Source: Conus ventricosus
Lineage: Eukaryota; Mollusca; Gastropoda; Neogastropoda; Conidae
Length of the DNA: 64,000 nt
NCBI GenBank assembly: GCA_018398815.1
Contig: CM031626.1
Location: 42,981,871-43,045,870 of the forward strand
Direction: 5' to 3'
Shown: piece after piece, positions 12,975 through 26,822 of the stretch
How positions within the stretch are numbered: position 1 is the first letter of the stretch
How the letters are laid out: each line of letters opens with the position of its first letter
Made by a program: the position numbers and the translations under genes
Notes under the pieces: generated by a model
What the model was told of the DNA's origin: nothing
Seen by the model: only the letters and a program-made list of their open reading frames with translations
Database searches by the model: none

Positions 12975-13410
12975 CTCTAGACCCACTCTGTACCTCTATG
13001 ACCCACTCTGTCCCTCTAAGGCCCACTCTGTACCTCTGTAGCCCACTCTGTACCTCTATGGCCCACTCTGTACCTCTGTGGCCCACTTGTACCTCTGGGG
13101 CCCCACTCTGTACCTCTGTGGCCCACTCTGTACCTCTATGGCCACTCTGTACCTCTGTGGCCCACTCTGTACGTCTTAGGTCCACTCTGTACCTCTATGG
13201 CCCACTCTGTGCCTCTATGGCCCACTCTGTACCTCTATGGCCCACTCTGTACCTCTGTGGCCCACTCTGTACCTCTGTGGCCCACTCTGTACCTCTGTGG
13301 CCCACTCTGTACCTCTAAGGCCCTCTGTACCTCTATGGCCCACTCTGTACCTCTATGGCCCACTCTGTACTCTGTGGCCCACTCTGTACCTCTAAGGCCA
13401 CTCTATACCT
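12975..13410. repeat. 20-bp minisatellite, first block
   Basis: About 22 units of CCCACTCTGTACCTCTATGG. It merges on its left with a diverged version. Confidence 0.95.
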
Positions 13411-13904
13411 CTATCTTTCAGCTTTTTTTTTTCCCTTCATTCCATGACTTGATGTTTTACATCTTCTTCATTGTAGTTTGTCATGTGCCAATTTTTTATA
13501 TGCTTCTCCTCCTCCTCCTCCTCCCCTCCTCCTCCTCTTCCCCTAAGTCTTCTTTTTAATCTTCTTTTTCTTCTTCTTCTTCTTCTTCTTCTTCTTCTTC
13601 TTCCTTTTCTTCTGTCTCTCCTTGTGTCAGAGACTCCGTCTCTTTATTCTGTGTCTCCAAGTCCCACCTCTCTCTCTCTTTGAGTCGCTTTCCATCCCTC
13701 CCTCTCTCACACACTCTCTTCCTCTAGTTATATTGTGCATTCTCTTATTCTAAATTGCCATGTATTCATTGTTGTTTATGAGTTTTATGCAGTTCGATGC
13801 AATGATTTCTACCATGTATTTATTGTTTGAGGGCTGGATGGAAAAAAGCCACTGACTGGTGCTTATTCTTTTCTCTCATTAAACAAAAATTTCGTTCGTT
13901 CGTT
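13411..13904. mobile_element. segment interrupting the 20-bp array, TTCG tail
   Basis: Not repeat-like itself apart from a (CTT)n block at 13564-13605. It ends in CATTAAACAAAAATTTCG and TTCG repeats, like a retroposon 3' tail, exactly where the array resumes. Confidence 0.45.
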
Positions 13905-15365
13905 CGTTCTGTACCTCTGTGGCCCACTTGGACCTCTGTGGCCCACTCTGTACGTTTTAGGTCCACTCTGTACCTCTATGGCCCCCTCTGTACCTCTATG
14001 GCCCACTCTGTACCTCTGTGGCCCATCTGTACGTTTTAGGTCCACTCTGTACCTCTATGGCCCACTCTGTACCTCTATGGCCCACTCTGTACTCTATGGC
14101 CCACTCTGTACCTCTGTGGCCCACTCTGTACGTCTATGGCCCACTCTGTACCTCTATGGCCCCCTCTGTACCCCTATGGCCCCCTCTGTACCCCTATGGC
14201 CCACTCTGTACCTCTGTGGCCCATCTGTACCTCTATGGCCCACTCTGTACCTCTAAGGTCCATATGTACCTCTGTGGCCCACTCTGTACCTCTAAGGCCC
14301 ACTCTGTACCTCTAAGGTCCACTCTGTACCTCTGTGGCCCACTCTGTACCTCTATGGCCCACTCTGTACCTCTGTGGCCCACTCTGTACCTCTATGGCCA
14401 CTCTGTACCTCTGTGGCCCATCTGTACCTCTCTGGCCCACTCTGTACCTCTATGGCCCACTCTGTACCTCTGTGGCCCACTCTGTACCTCTACGGCCCAA
14501 CTCTGTACCTCTGTGGCCCACTCTGTACCTCTATGGCCCACTCTGTACCTCTATGGCCTACTATGTACCTCTGTGGCCCACTCTGTACCTCTAAGGCCCA
14601 CTCTGTACGTCTGTGGCCCACTCTGTACCTCTGTGGCCCACTCTGTACCTCTGTGGCCCACTCTGCACCTCTATGGCCCACTCTGTACCTCTGTGGCCCC
14701 ACTCTGTACCTCTGTGGCCACTCTGTACCTCTAAGGCCCACTCTGTACCTCTATGGTCCACTCTGTACCTCTGTGGCCCACTCTGTACGTCTGTGGCCCA
14801 CTCTGTACCTCTTTGGCCCACTCTGTACGTCTATGGCCCACTCTGTACCTCTGTGGCCCACTCTGTACTCTGTGGCCCACTCTGTTTCGTCTGTGGCCCA
14901 CTCTGTACCTCTATGGCCCACTCTGTACCTCTGTGGCCCACTCTGTACCTCTATGGCCCACTCTGTACGTCTATGGCCCCTCTGTTTCCTCTATGGCCCA
15001 CTCTGTACCTCTGTGGCCCACTCTGTACCTCTGTGGCCCACTCTGTACGTCTATGGCCACTCTGTACCTCTATGGCCCACTCTGTACCTCTGTGGCCCAC
15101 TCTGTACCCCTATGGCCCACTCTGTACCCCTATGGCCCACTCTGTACCCTATGGCCCACTCTGTACCTCTATGGCCCACTCTGTACCTCTGTGGCCCACT
15201 CTGTACCTCTATGGCCACTCTGTACCCTATGGCCACTCTGTACCTCTATGGCCCACTCTGTATCTCTATGGCCCACTCTGTACCTCTGTGGCCCACTCTG
15301 TACCTCTATGGCCCACTCTGTACCTATGGCCCACTCTGTACCTCTTGGCCCACTCTGTACCTGCA
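13905..15365. repeat. 20-bp minisatellite, second block
   Basis: About 73 units of GTACCTCTGTGGCCCACTCT with A/G and C/T variants. Same unit as 12975-13410. Indels of one base shift the frames, so the long ORFs are artefacts. Confidence 0.97.
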
Positions 15366-15635
15366 TGGTCTGCTTGCATCTCCGTGGTCTTCTCTTCACC
15401 TTTAACTCTTCTGTGTGCTCTGCATCAACATTATTTTCTGCAATGCGATTCGGTGTGGTAGGCAGCATTCGTTTGGAGTTAGGGGCTGTGTTTTCTATCA
15501 TGGGAGGAAGAGTTGATGACTTGTTCATTATCTATTGTTTACTTTCTCTGTCTCATTTCAGATTTCCTTTTTAACCCAATCAAATCTAGGTCACCTGTAT
15601 TTGCAACTATTCGCCCCTGTGTTTGGCCATAATCA

Positions 15636-15842
15636 AGATTAATCTTAAATTAATGTTTAGCGAACCGTTCCGTTCATTTTCATTGTCCCCTTTGTTTGCG
15701 TCTTGAAATTAAGAAGACCTAAGAGGTCGAAACGCGTTGTGTTTTGTCTTGTGACTCGTTTGTCCACGTTTCTCTTGGCGGTTCACTAACATTTATTTAA
15801 GATTTGTTTAGATTTCCGCTGCAGTCGTCTCGCTTTGCAACT
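15636..15842 (+). mobile_element. inserted segment with hammerhead-like hairpin
   Basis: It interrupts copy one of the 350-bp unit. It contains AAGAAGACC, a 4-nt loop, GGTC and GAAACGCG (15709-15736), the layout of Penelope-type hammerhead cores but with the CTGA box decayed. Confidence 0.45.
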
Positions 15843-16330
15843 AGACATGTTCAAGGTGGTAAAAGGCTGTGCCAGTCCTCAAAGGAATATTCATTGATGT
15901 GTGTTCCTTTCTCCAGTTGTTGCTGTGTGTGTGTCAGGTGCAGGTTATACGGGCAAACTTGAACATTCTTTGGGGGTGCCTCCTTCCTTGTTCTGTGTGC
16001 TCTGTGTTGGCATTTGTGACAGGCGATTTGCTGTCATAAACAGCATTTGTTTGGACTCATGGGCGTGTCGTTATTTCATCGTGTGAGGAAGAGTTATCTC
16101 ATTTGTTGGTTATCTACTGTTTGCTTTCTCTCTGACTCGATTAAAGGTTTTCTTTCATACCAATCAAACCAGGGTTATCTGTATTTGTTACTGTCCGTCC
16201 CTGTGTTTGATCGACAATTTCCAAGATGATAAAAGGCAGTGCCAGTCTGGAATAAATGTCAAGTTGTGTTTGCTAATTTCTCCAGTTGTTGCCGAGTATA
16301 TGTGTAAGGTACAACTTGGAATATCCTGGG

Positions 16331-16331
16331 G

Positions 16332-16371
<40 letters not shown>
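16331..16371. repeat. poly-G run (~38 nt)
   Basis: An uninterrupted G run inside the third copy of the 350-bp unit. The true length is uncertain. Confidence 0.85.
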
Positions 16372-17509
16372 AGAAGGGGTGTCTCTTGTTTGTTCTGTGT
16401 GCACTGTTGGCATTTCTGTGAGGCGATTTTGTGTCGTAAGCAGCATTCGTTGGAGTGTGTATTTAATTCATCATGGGAGGAAAAAGTAGCCCACCTGTTC
16501 ACGATTAACCTGCAGGTTAGCCATAACTTCTCTTTTCACTTGATGAGTTGAAAACACTAGCTTGCCTGGAAATGCAGTCATAGAATTGCATATCATGTCA
16601 CTTTCTTTAGAATCAGCTGATGACACAGATTTTCCTTACTATGCATTCACTGTCTTTGTCCATTATGTTTTTCATTTGATCCAGTTCAGAGCAAAACCGA
16701 TAAGGATACGCCTTCACTAATAGTCAAGTACGCAACTATCACTGGATGCGATTACGCTCAGTTGCCCATCCTGTCTTTTTCATTTATTCAGTTAAAAAGA
16801 CAGATTTCCTAACTATTCCTTCATAGAGCTGGCCATAGTGGTGTGGGTCCTTTTTCTCGGGGATGGGGACGGGGATTAGGGGTGTAGTTTGAATCCAGTC
16901 AGAACGATGAAGTCGACTACTCCCAAATATGCCTTCAAAACATGCCTCGTGTCTATCTCCACATTTTTCTCCAATGCTTTTGCTGTTGTCCGTGTTTCAT
17001 CAGATGAAAAACGATCCAGGTAAAATGCGTTTGAATAAACAACACACACAAAAAAAAACAACAAAAACAAAACAAAAAAACAAACAAATCCACACTTGGA
17101 AATTTGGTAGAAAAAAAGAAAATTATCCTGCCCTACATTGACTGCTTATCCTTCAAGTAAACAAACATATTCATGGGTCCCGATCCTATTTATAGAGCAT
17201 TCCAAAATAGTGACTTATTTTCGTCAAGAATTCTTAAGAGCAATTTTGTTTATTTGTCACAAGTTTACGGTCTTCCCTCCCCCCCCCCCCCCCTCCCCCC
17301 CCCCCCGAACATGTGATAGTCTGGACATAAAACTGATTAATCCACGATCCTGGTCATGGTCAGTCGAGACCTCCAGCAGTTGGCCCTCCCTGTGTGGAGT
17401 CCAGGAAGCTGGTCATTGGTAGTCCTGGTCGAGGATGTGGTGGTCAGTAGCGTACAGTGGCAGCATGTACATGTTCTGATGTGCAATTTCGTAATAACAG
17501 AGACAGAAT

Positions 17510-17604
17510 CGAAAGAGAGAGACAGAGAGAGAGGGAAAGGGGGAGGGGGGGAGAAAGAGAGAGAGGGAAAGGGGGGAGAAAGAGAGAGGGAAAGGGGGGC
17601 AGAA

Positions 17605-17636
<32 letters not shown>

Positions 17637-17648
17637 AAATGGGGGCAG

Positions 17649-17680
<32 letters not shown>

Positions 17681-17766
17681 ATGATTGAAGAGCACCGACA
17701 CAGTGGAAGAGAGGAGTGATGGAGATAAGGGAAGGAAGCAGCAACTGTGAACACACACACACACAC

Positions 17767-17812
<46 letters not shown>
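17510..17812. repeat. GA-rich then (CA)n microsatellites
   Basis: Purine-rich GAGAGA/GGGG at 17510-17685 and (CA)n at 17751-17810. Confidence 0.95.
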
Positions 17813-17819
17813 GTACAGC

Positions 17820-18719
17820 CAGCCATCGATTCAAAATGAGCGTTTAATAAAGTTGACAGCTAGCTGACCAACACCCAGTCACAGGGTCCAGACCAGTGTA
17901 GGCCTGACCCCGATCCCACGACTACAGCCGCCTCCAGCTCTACACACAGTCTAAGCTTACAACTGCAAATGATCCAAACAAGCACACAGTAGTACTGCAA
18001 CTGTTTTTAAGTATTGCGAGCTCCAATGATGCAAGAAAAAACAAAACAAGCAAGAAATTGAATACATGATAACACAGGGAGACATGCTTAACCAACTGAG
18101 CAAACGGCTGGCACGGAATCCGTTAAATTTCTAAATCCAAACTTGCAAGCTTAAAGCAGTGATTATGACACTAGCACAGCACTTTATATCTTGCTTTTCA
18201 AATACCATCTCATCAGATCCTACATGTCATCAGTGAAATGAAGATGCATGATGCAGTGCGAATCAACAGTAATGCTTCTGGTGATCAGAACGAGTACTGG
18301 CCATCTTAGGTTAGCATCTTTCCATTGTAGACAAGATCATTTCCAGTGTATTGAAAACAGGCTCCATCATCTTTGTCAGGAGTCCCAAACTCATGCCTGC
18401 AAAAAAATGCTCCAGGGGTGGGGATGCTGATGCTTTCAGTATCTTTCACATCTGTAGCTTGTTAAATGCCAAAAAAAACCTGTAAGTGTAAACGAGTGGA
18501 CATGTTTTACATGTCTTGGGGGGGGGGGGGGGGGTCTTTCAACACCCTCAATTGTTCAGTGCTATTTTTAAAGTTCTTTCTTTCATTTGACTGTATTTGC
18601 TTGTAACAATGTCAAAATAAGCCATATATTGCAATTAGATGAGTGTTACCAAATGCCCTACAGCTGCTATAAAAGCAACAGGCCTTTACAAGATGCTTGC
18701 AAGATAATATCAAAACTGA
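17820..18719. other. non-coding stretch with SINE-like trace and G run
   Basis: No gene seen. CTTAACCAACTGAGC at 18088 is the reverse of a tRNA-like A box. A G run of about 18 bases lies at 18519. Confidence 0.4.
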
Positions 18720-20497
18720 TGCCTGCAGGAGGTCTCCTATTGATGCCTACAAGAAATATGGAACCGATGCCTGCAGAGGGCTCTGACCAATGCCTGTAAT
18801 GGGACTCTGACTGATGCCTTTAAGGTTCGTAACTGCGGCCTGTAGGAGGACTTTGATGCCTGCAGATCTTTGACCGATACCTGTAAGAAGTAAGATGATG
18901 CCTGTAACTGATGTCTGTAACAGCTCTCTGACCGATGCCTGCAAGAGGTCTCTATGTGATGCCTTCATGAAGTCTCTATGTGATGCCTTCATGAGGTCTC
19001 TATGTGATGCTTTCCAAGTCTCTATGTGATGCTTTCATGAAGTCTCTATGTGATGTCTGCATGAAGTCTCTATGTGATGCCTCATGAGGTCTCTATGTGA
19101 TGCCTGCATGAAGTCTCTATGTGATGTCTGCATGGGGTCTCTATGTGATGCCTGCATGAAGTCTCTATGTGATGCATGAGGTCTCTATGTGATGCCTGCA
19201 TGAGGTCTCTATGTGATGCATGAAGTCTCTACGTGATGCCTTCATGAAGTCTCTATGTGATGCCTTCATGAGGTCTCTATGTGATGCCTGCATGAGGTCT
19301 CTATGAGATGCCTGCATGAGGTCTCTATGTGATGTCTGCATGGGGTCTCTATGTGATGCCTGCATGGGGTCTATGTGATGCCTGCATGAGGTCTCTATGT
19401 GATGCCTGCATGAGGTCTCTATGTGATGTCTGCAAGAGTCTCTATGTGATGTCTGCATGAGGTCTCTATGTGATGCATGAAGTCTCTATGTGATGCCTGC
19501 ATGAGGTCTCTATGTGATGTCTGCATGAGGTCTCTATGTGATGCCTGCATGAGGTCTCTATGTGATGTCTGCATGAGGTCTCTATGTGATGTCTGCATGA
19601 GGTCTCTATGTGATGTCTGGGGTCTCTATGTGATGCTGCATGAGGTCTCTATGTGATGTCTGCATGAGGTCTCTATGTGATGCCTTCATGGGGTCTCTAT
19701 GTGATGCATGAAGTCTCTATGTGGATGTCTGCATGAGGTCTCTAGGTGATGTCTGCATGAGGTCTCTATGTGATGCCTGCATGAGGTCTCTATGTGATGC
19801 CTGCATGAGGTCTCTATGTGATGCCTGGGGTCTCTATTGTGATGCCTGCATGGGGTCTCTATGTGATGCCTGGGGTCTCTATGTGATGCCTGCATGAGGT
19901 CTCTATGTGACGCCTGGGGTCTCTATGTGATGCCTGCATGAGGTCTCTATGTGATGCCTGGGGTCTCTATGTGATGCCTGCATGAGGTCTCTATGTGATG
20001 CCTGCATGAGGTTTCTATGTGATGCCTGCATGAGGTCTCTATGTGATGCCTGCATGAGTCTCTACGTGATGCCTGCATGAAGTCACTATGTGATGCCTGC
20101 ATGAGGTCTCTATGTGATGCCTGCATGAGGTCTCTATGTGATGCCTGCATGAGGTCTCTATGTGATGCCTTCATGAGGTTTCTATGTGATGCCTTCATGA
20201 AGTCTCTATGAGATGCCTGCATGAGGTCTCTATGTGATGTCTGCATGAGGTCTCTATGTGATGCTTTCATGAGTCTCTATGTGATGCATGAGGTCTCTAT
20301 GTGATGCATGAGGTCTCTATGTGATGCTTTCATGAAGTCTCTATGTGATGCATGAGGTCTCTATGTGATGCATGAGGTCTCTATGTGATGCCTACATGAA
20401 GTCTCTATGTGATGCATGAGGTCTCTATGTGATGCCTGCATGAAGTCTCTATGAGATGCCTGCATGAGATTTCTATGTGATGCCTGCATGAGGTCTC
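18720..20497. repeat. 24-bp minisatellite, ~1.75 kb
   Basis: About 70 units of GTCTCTATGTGATGCCTGCA plus TGAG, with variants. The left 250 bp (18720-18960) is diverged and blends into unique sequence, suggesting growth toward the right. Confidence 0.95.
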
Positions 20498-20749
20498 TCC
20501 TACCTCGCCCTTTCTTTCCATTTCCAACACGGTGCTTCAAACTGCTTGACCAACCTGTCACTGCAGGTGATGAGACCTACACCTTGGCACTGCTTTGACC
20601 CAAGTTGTGACAATGCACATGGGAATACATCAGTCGCATCTGCATCATTACCAGCTGTATTACTATGTGACAACAGGCTTCGGGTTGTCGCTTTGCACTC
20701 TGTGTCACTCCAGTTCCTTCAATACTTTCTAACCGATCAACAAGAGAAC

Positions 20750-21280
20750 ATCTCACCTTTATTTCTGTGTCAATCTAGTTTCTTCGTTATTGTTTGATGA
20801 TAATGATAAACAAGGGAACATGTCACCTTTAACCCTGCATCACTCCAGTGCCTTAATCATTTTCTAATAGCAAACAACTGAACACATCATCTGCAATTCG
20901 GCATCACTACCTTGTTCCTTATTTTCGATGACAAATCATGGAACTATCACTTTTGGTCATCATGTTCTGATGAACAACATGGAATGGCTTCACCTTTGAT
21001 TTGGCATCAGTACAGTTTCTTTATTATTCTCCGACGATAAACTTGGAAATGTGTCAACCTGAATTCAGCATCAATCTAGTTCCTTCATTTCTTTCTGATG
21101 ATTAATCTGTCATCATAAATTTGGCATCACTGCACTTCTTTCATTATGTTCCGACAATAAACATGGAAATGTGTCACCATTCATTCGGCATCACTCTATT
21201 CCTTTCATGTACTTTTCAGTAAACATGGGAAAGTCTCATCTTTCACTGGGTGTCACTATAGTTCCATCTACATTTCCAGG
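20750..21280. repeat. degenerate ~60-bp repeats
   Basis: Recurring AACATGGAAATGTGTCACC and GGCATCACT.. motifs at roughly 60-bp spacing. Confidence 0.6.
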
Positions 21281-23874
21281 CAGACAAACAAGGGACGGTC
21301 TCACCTTGGCATACACGAGTTCATTACTTTGTAAACTAAGGATACACTGAAGTGCAAAAAGAAATGAAAACACACACTTCAGAGTCATTTTTGAATGGAA
21401 TAAGCCGATTTCCAACCAAAACCCTGGACAAACTGGCAGTAACAACAGGAAACAGATGCTATGCACTTGTAGCTTTTTACTTCAGACTGATGCGTGAAAT
21501 TCATAGAAGGCAGGAATGAAAAATACAGATTTCAGACTAGCATCTATGTGTCTACATCTGCACCTAGATACCTAAGCCAAATGAAAAAGGCACCATTTTC
21601 ATGATTATTCTTGTCAAAGCAAAAGGGAGGAAAAGGGAGCGCATCATAAATATCTTCATACAACACTACAAACTCTACTCGGAATACAAAGCACCAAATG
21701 ACACCAATACTACATAGATATAAATCAAGGAAGCTTCATGATAATCAAAAAAAACATGGATGCACAAAGTTAAGCTGATTACTGACAAACAAAATCAATC
21801 ACCAGACAAAAGATGATGTCTGTCCGATTCAACAATTTGTCCTGACAAAGAAAACGGAATACAGAAAACAACATGCTCGACCTGTATGACAAACAATACA
21901 AGAGAACATGACTAACCCAACTTTGTGGCTGTAACAACAAGGCAACGCACAAGATGGGTGATGATATAAGGCAATCACTCTCACTACAACAGATGACAGA
22001 ACACAACACCAATGGCTCTTGTCCAACAGACCCAAAGTGATGAAGGAACATAGGAAAGTTGTCTGCCTCTCCAACAACCACCCACCAAAAATATAACGGT
22101 CCCTCTCCTAATGCACACACCACATGAGTATTCCTGTAGGTCCAAGCATGATCATTCCTATGGATTTCCAGAAAATACCCCCAACCCCGCCCTCTCCTAC
22201 CATCCAGGCCCCCCCCAGCCATTAAGCTGAGTACCTGGCCGAATGTGAAAGGCTTTCTCTGTTTTCACTACTCTGTCATGAAAAAGGCAGTCGGTGTGGC
22301 GGAAAATCTCACATGCCACTTTTCTGAGGGTAGAACATGCTCCCTCAACTCCCAAGCCCCCACCCCCTCCATCCTTCCCCTCTCTGAACACTTGTTACAA
22401 ACGACCCCTATAGGAGCACTGACCTTTACAAGGGGGCCTTATGCCACAAACCTCTCGCCGACATGACAAAGAACTGCTATGATCTCCAAGCACACCCCTC
22501 TCCACAGCACTTGTTTCTAAACCACTTGCACTTCCTCACCACCATTTCCCTCACACCATCACTTCCCCCCTCGTTACCAGGTGAAATGTCAGCATGAAGC
22601 AACTTCCCAACACTGTCCTTCAACTGACAGGTTCCAGATGCCACCCGACAGGGCTGTGTCCTACCTGCCTCTCCCTGAAGACAACTTGATCTAACACAGT
22701 CCTCTCTCATCACTGATCCCCTTTTCCCCATCCAGTGCTGTTCACTGCTGTGGTTCAGCCCTGGCATGACACCCCCCCTCCCCCCCCCCCCATCCCATCC
22801 AGTGCTGTTCACTGCTGTGTCCAACAGCAGGCCATCTCCCTCAACAGAATGAATAACACAACAACGGAACGGAACAGCATTCTGCAGCCATCTCACATTC
22901 CGTTTCTAACGTTCCCAGAACCCATGAAGTAAAAAAAAAGACAGGCAGCAGCTATTCAGGATATGGAGACCACCACTCACACAACACACAGTAATTCTAA
23001 GTGCACGTCAGGATATGCAAGAAGGGAATTAACACTGATGCCCTCACAAACCAATTCTTAAGTCAACATTCTTATCTTCCAGCGATAACAATTATTTCTC
23101 AAAACGCCCACCAACAACAACATAAGGGTGTAAAGTCAGTAGTAATCTCCACAAGCAATCTACAAAATATCAACATACAACAAAAGTCGACAACAGAAAA
23201 TTTCCACAAACAAAAATTAACACCAACAAAAAAAAAAGAAAAAAAAAAGAGTTCAAAGGGATTCCAGTCATCGGTTCAAATTCACTCTTAAAAATGAAGG
23301 TGCACAGATACCCACAATCAAAGCGATATTTTGAGATTGTGATGAGTATTGGCTCTTTTAGCTGATCCAATTCTCTCATCAAACCTCCATAAAAAATGAA
23401 GCAACAGATCAGAAGAAGCAGCTCAGTCACAAACTGACACTGCAATCTGTCAACAGAAATCCACAGCTGACTGACAAATGTAAAGGAATTTTCAAACAAA
23501 TTTGGAATCACCATAACATTGTATAAAGTTCTTTTGTCTCAATAAAAAAAAGCATGATTTATCTAACAAAATTGCACACATTTGGAAGTCAAATGAGGAT
23601 ACCCAAACTTTACTGAGGAATTCAATCTGCCCAAAATGTTTCATGAGGCTGGAGGCTACCACACTGATCACAAAATCAACAACCCCAAACTCAAAGGCTA
23701 CAAACATGAATACAACATGGGAAAAGTTCTTCAAAATTCAAGAATAAGTAGTGAGATATGGTAAACTAAGTAAAAAAAACCCAACAACAACCAAAAAAAA
23801 CCGACACAGAACTCTAAACTGAACAGCACAGACGAAGTCAAAATACTGGTAGGAACACCCTTTATTGTTTACCA

Positions 23875-23912
<38 letters not shown>

Positions 23913-25679
23913 TGCATTATCAACAGTCTAACAGTTCCCAAGAGTCCTGAAAAATGGGAAAGGCAGTCAAATCTAAAGGAAAAATGATCAACATCACAGC
24001 TTCACACGATTATAGTGACCTGTTGTGTATGACTCGAAGGAAAAATTCAGTATCAGAAAAAACGTTTTTTAAAGGTGCTTTCACAGATTGAAGAAAAAAC
24101 GTGTGAACAGATTCAACAAGAAACATGTTCAAGATGAAAGAAACGTTAACAAATTTCCGAGAAAAAAAAAAGGTGTTGATAGACACTAAAAAAGTGTTTA
24201 AAGGGGCTAATGAAACACGTCTAAAAAAAAAAAACCTTTTAAAAGAAAAACTCTGAAAATTTTCATAAAGAACAACCCATGTAAAACCCATCAAAGGAAA
24301 CAGGGGGCGCTGCACTCACTTCCTTGAAAGCAAGTCACCTCTCCTTCCACGTTTACACAACATCAGGTAAAATCTTTTAAATTTCACTAAAATGCAAAAT
24401 GCTAGTCTTCCCCCCCGTTAAAGCTGTTTTAGGGGTCATTTTCTTTTTAAAAACTCTTTCATGGGAGCAATTTCATTCTCCCCCTTCATTTTTGAAGACT
24501 TCATTTTTCTTCTTTCTATTTAATCCTAGACCTCTTCCCCCTGCCACTGATGTGACCCGACCCAGTGAAGGTCATTATGTTGACCCTTTTTCTCAGTCCT
24601 GCTGCCTCTGTACAGCATGACGACAGGAATTTTTTTTTTGTTTGCTTTTTTAATTTTTTTGTTTTAGGAAACCCCCTTTTAATTTAAAACCCTTTTTTTA
24701 TTTTTCAAATATCCTTTCCAAAAAGAACCCTACCAATTGTGTTTTCCTCATTTTTTTTTAGTTAGCCAAGTAGCTTCAAGCCCAGGTGACAAATCAAAAC
24801 AAAAAAACAAAAAAACCTAACCCAATTCCTCCCTTTTCCCAAAACATTCAACTGCTGAAGAAAAAAAAAATCCACACCGCTGGTTTTTAAAAAAAAAATA
24901 ATTTAAGGGCTGTAGCATGACTTTTCTTTTTCCCCATTAACATATTGTCCCCCCAACCACCTACCCCCCCCCCCCCCTCCCCCCCACACTCCTTCCTTCC
25001 CACTATCCCCAAAACCCCATAAATTTTGTATTCACATTTTTGCCAATTATAAAACTTCACAAACACACCAACTGCTTTAAAACCCCCAGGGGCTAGACAA
25101 ATGGACTTAAAAAATTTTCTTTCTTCACAGACTCAAAAAACTTTAATGAAAGCTAATTCCCCGAAAACCACCATCAAATGATAGAAAAAAAAAATATTTT
25201 AACCTCAGCCACATACAACAAAATTAAATGATGCAGCCCAAACCGCACACTTCATTTCATATAAAAATTTTATAAAAAATTTTGTATAAACAAAAGAAAA
25301 CAAAAAATCTTCACTTGTACTGAACTCTTCATAGTAAAATAACCCAATAAAATGGAGCAACAGCAAATCAAAGTTCTTGCCCGTGACAGGCCAGGGCAGA
25401 GAGGGGAAACAAATCACACCGATGCAATGGCATGCATGTACACACACAGGAATGGAAAATTGGTTATCAAGTTGAGCCAATTAAACACAAACATTCCAAG
25501 TAGTGCAAAGCATGACAAACAGTTAATACGACTAATCATAACAATACAGACTGGCAAGCAGGCATACATCTCTTTATAAAGCCTGACAAATGTTAAAAAA
25601 AACAAAAACAAGAATGTGCGTTTCTGCATGCACACAGGCTGAGAAATAGACTGAGAGAGGGAGAGACAGATAGATGTCA

Positions 25680-25716
<37 letters not shown>

Positions 25717-26639
25717 TAGACAGACAGACTTGCAAAGAAAAAAAGACCTGGAGTAAAAGAGAGACAGGTAGACAGACAAAGCGAGGACGCAGGGAGCAGA
25801 AGAAACATACCACAGACAATACATAAATGAAGATCATAAAGCAAACAGTGGGTGTGTCAGCATTTCTTTGTGGCTGGAAACAAGATGACCCACATGCACT
25901 GGACTTCCCTGCTCACCTTCATCTGCCAAACTTTACCGACAGACCACAGAAAGAAAACAAGCATGCAGAAACAAGACACATGGACTTGCAAATCCAAGAG
26001 TCGCTTTTACCCCCTCTGATAACCCAAAATGTCAACAACATATCAAAATAAGCAAACCTGACAAGAGAAAGACAGAGGTAGCTGGATTCAGAAAAAGAGA
26101 CTTTAAATCATTTGCAACAACTTTAATCAAGAGGAAATGTACAGAGCAAGACCAAAAAATTTTCATTATAACAAAAGCACATGGAAAAAGAGTATATAAT
26201 TTAACAGCGGCAGGAGAAACATACTTCATTTCACTCCTTAATTAGTTATTATCGATAAACGAAGAATGTGACAACGTTTTTCTTTTCAAAACTAATAAAT
26301 AATCCTTTCACATAAAAGTGTGCACATCTGTCAATGCCGTTGCTTCTAGACATACATAAGAGACAGACAGACGGTGACAGAACGGACAGTACCAACATCA
26401 CACAAGTGAAGAACCTTTTCATTTTGCAGCACTACACACTACCAACTGAATGACCCACATTTACCACCCCTGCCTGCAGACAACACTCACTACAAACAAG
26501 CATCACCTCTCTCCAAAGTGTTCTTAAGGAAAACCAAAATTGCACATCATCTAGAGAACGACACACAAAAAAACACAAAAGAACGAATGTCTATTGCAGT
26601 TGAAGGCCAGTATGAAATCACACACACACACACACAGCA

Positions 26640-26822
26640 GTATGCTGGCTGAGAAACAATAGCTGCAGTCCCCTCCAGAAGCCATGAGTGCATGTATGTG
26701 GTCGTAGCGGCCAGCAACCGGGTCAGCAGACTGAACACCACCACCGTCCATGTCCATCACTGGTGGCTCCACACCAACCATCAAGTGGGTCTGGTACAGT
26801 GCCGGAACATCCCTGCAGGTAG
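26640..26822 (-). other. possible alternative terminal exon or 3' UTR segment
   Basis: A long pyrimidine tract ends in CTACCTGCAG at 26823, and the following minus-strand sequence is open for about 60 codons in one frame (DVPALYQTHLMVGVEPP and so on). That frame does not follow the phase of exon 15, and I recognise no family. It may be 3' UTR. Confidence 0.25.

Larger units (their letters stand above)
15400..16520. repeat. three diverged copies of a ~350-bp unit
   Basis: Copies near 15400-15635 (resuming 15843), 15900-16240 and 16260-16520 share TTCTGTGTGC, GGCGATTT.., CAGCATTCGTTTGGA, ATCATGGGAGGAA and TGTATTTG.. in order. The first is split by an inserted ~205-bp segment. Confidence 0.75.

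Noticed and set aside
12998..15574. Plus-strand ORFs of 100-340 codons (HSVPLWPTLY-type)
   Set aside because: Product of the 20-bp minisatellite; frames change with single-base indels.
16985..17010. CATCAGATGAAAAACG as a hammerhead core
   Set aside because: CTGATGA-like box occurs on one strand, but no helix II or GAAA in the required order.
18747..20500. Regular 24-bp repeats as a CRISPR array
   Set aside because: No distinct spacers, no cas genes, and a eukaryotic setting; a simple minisatellite.
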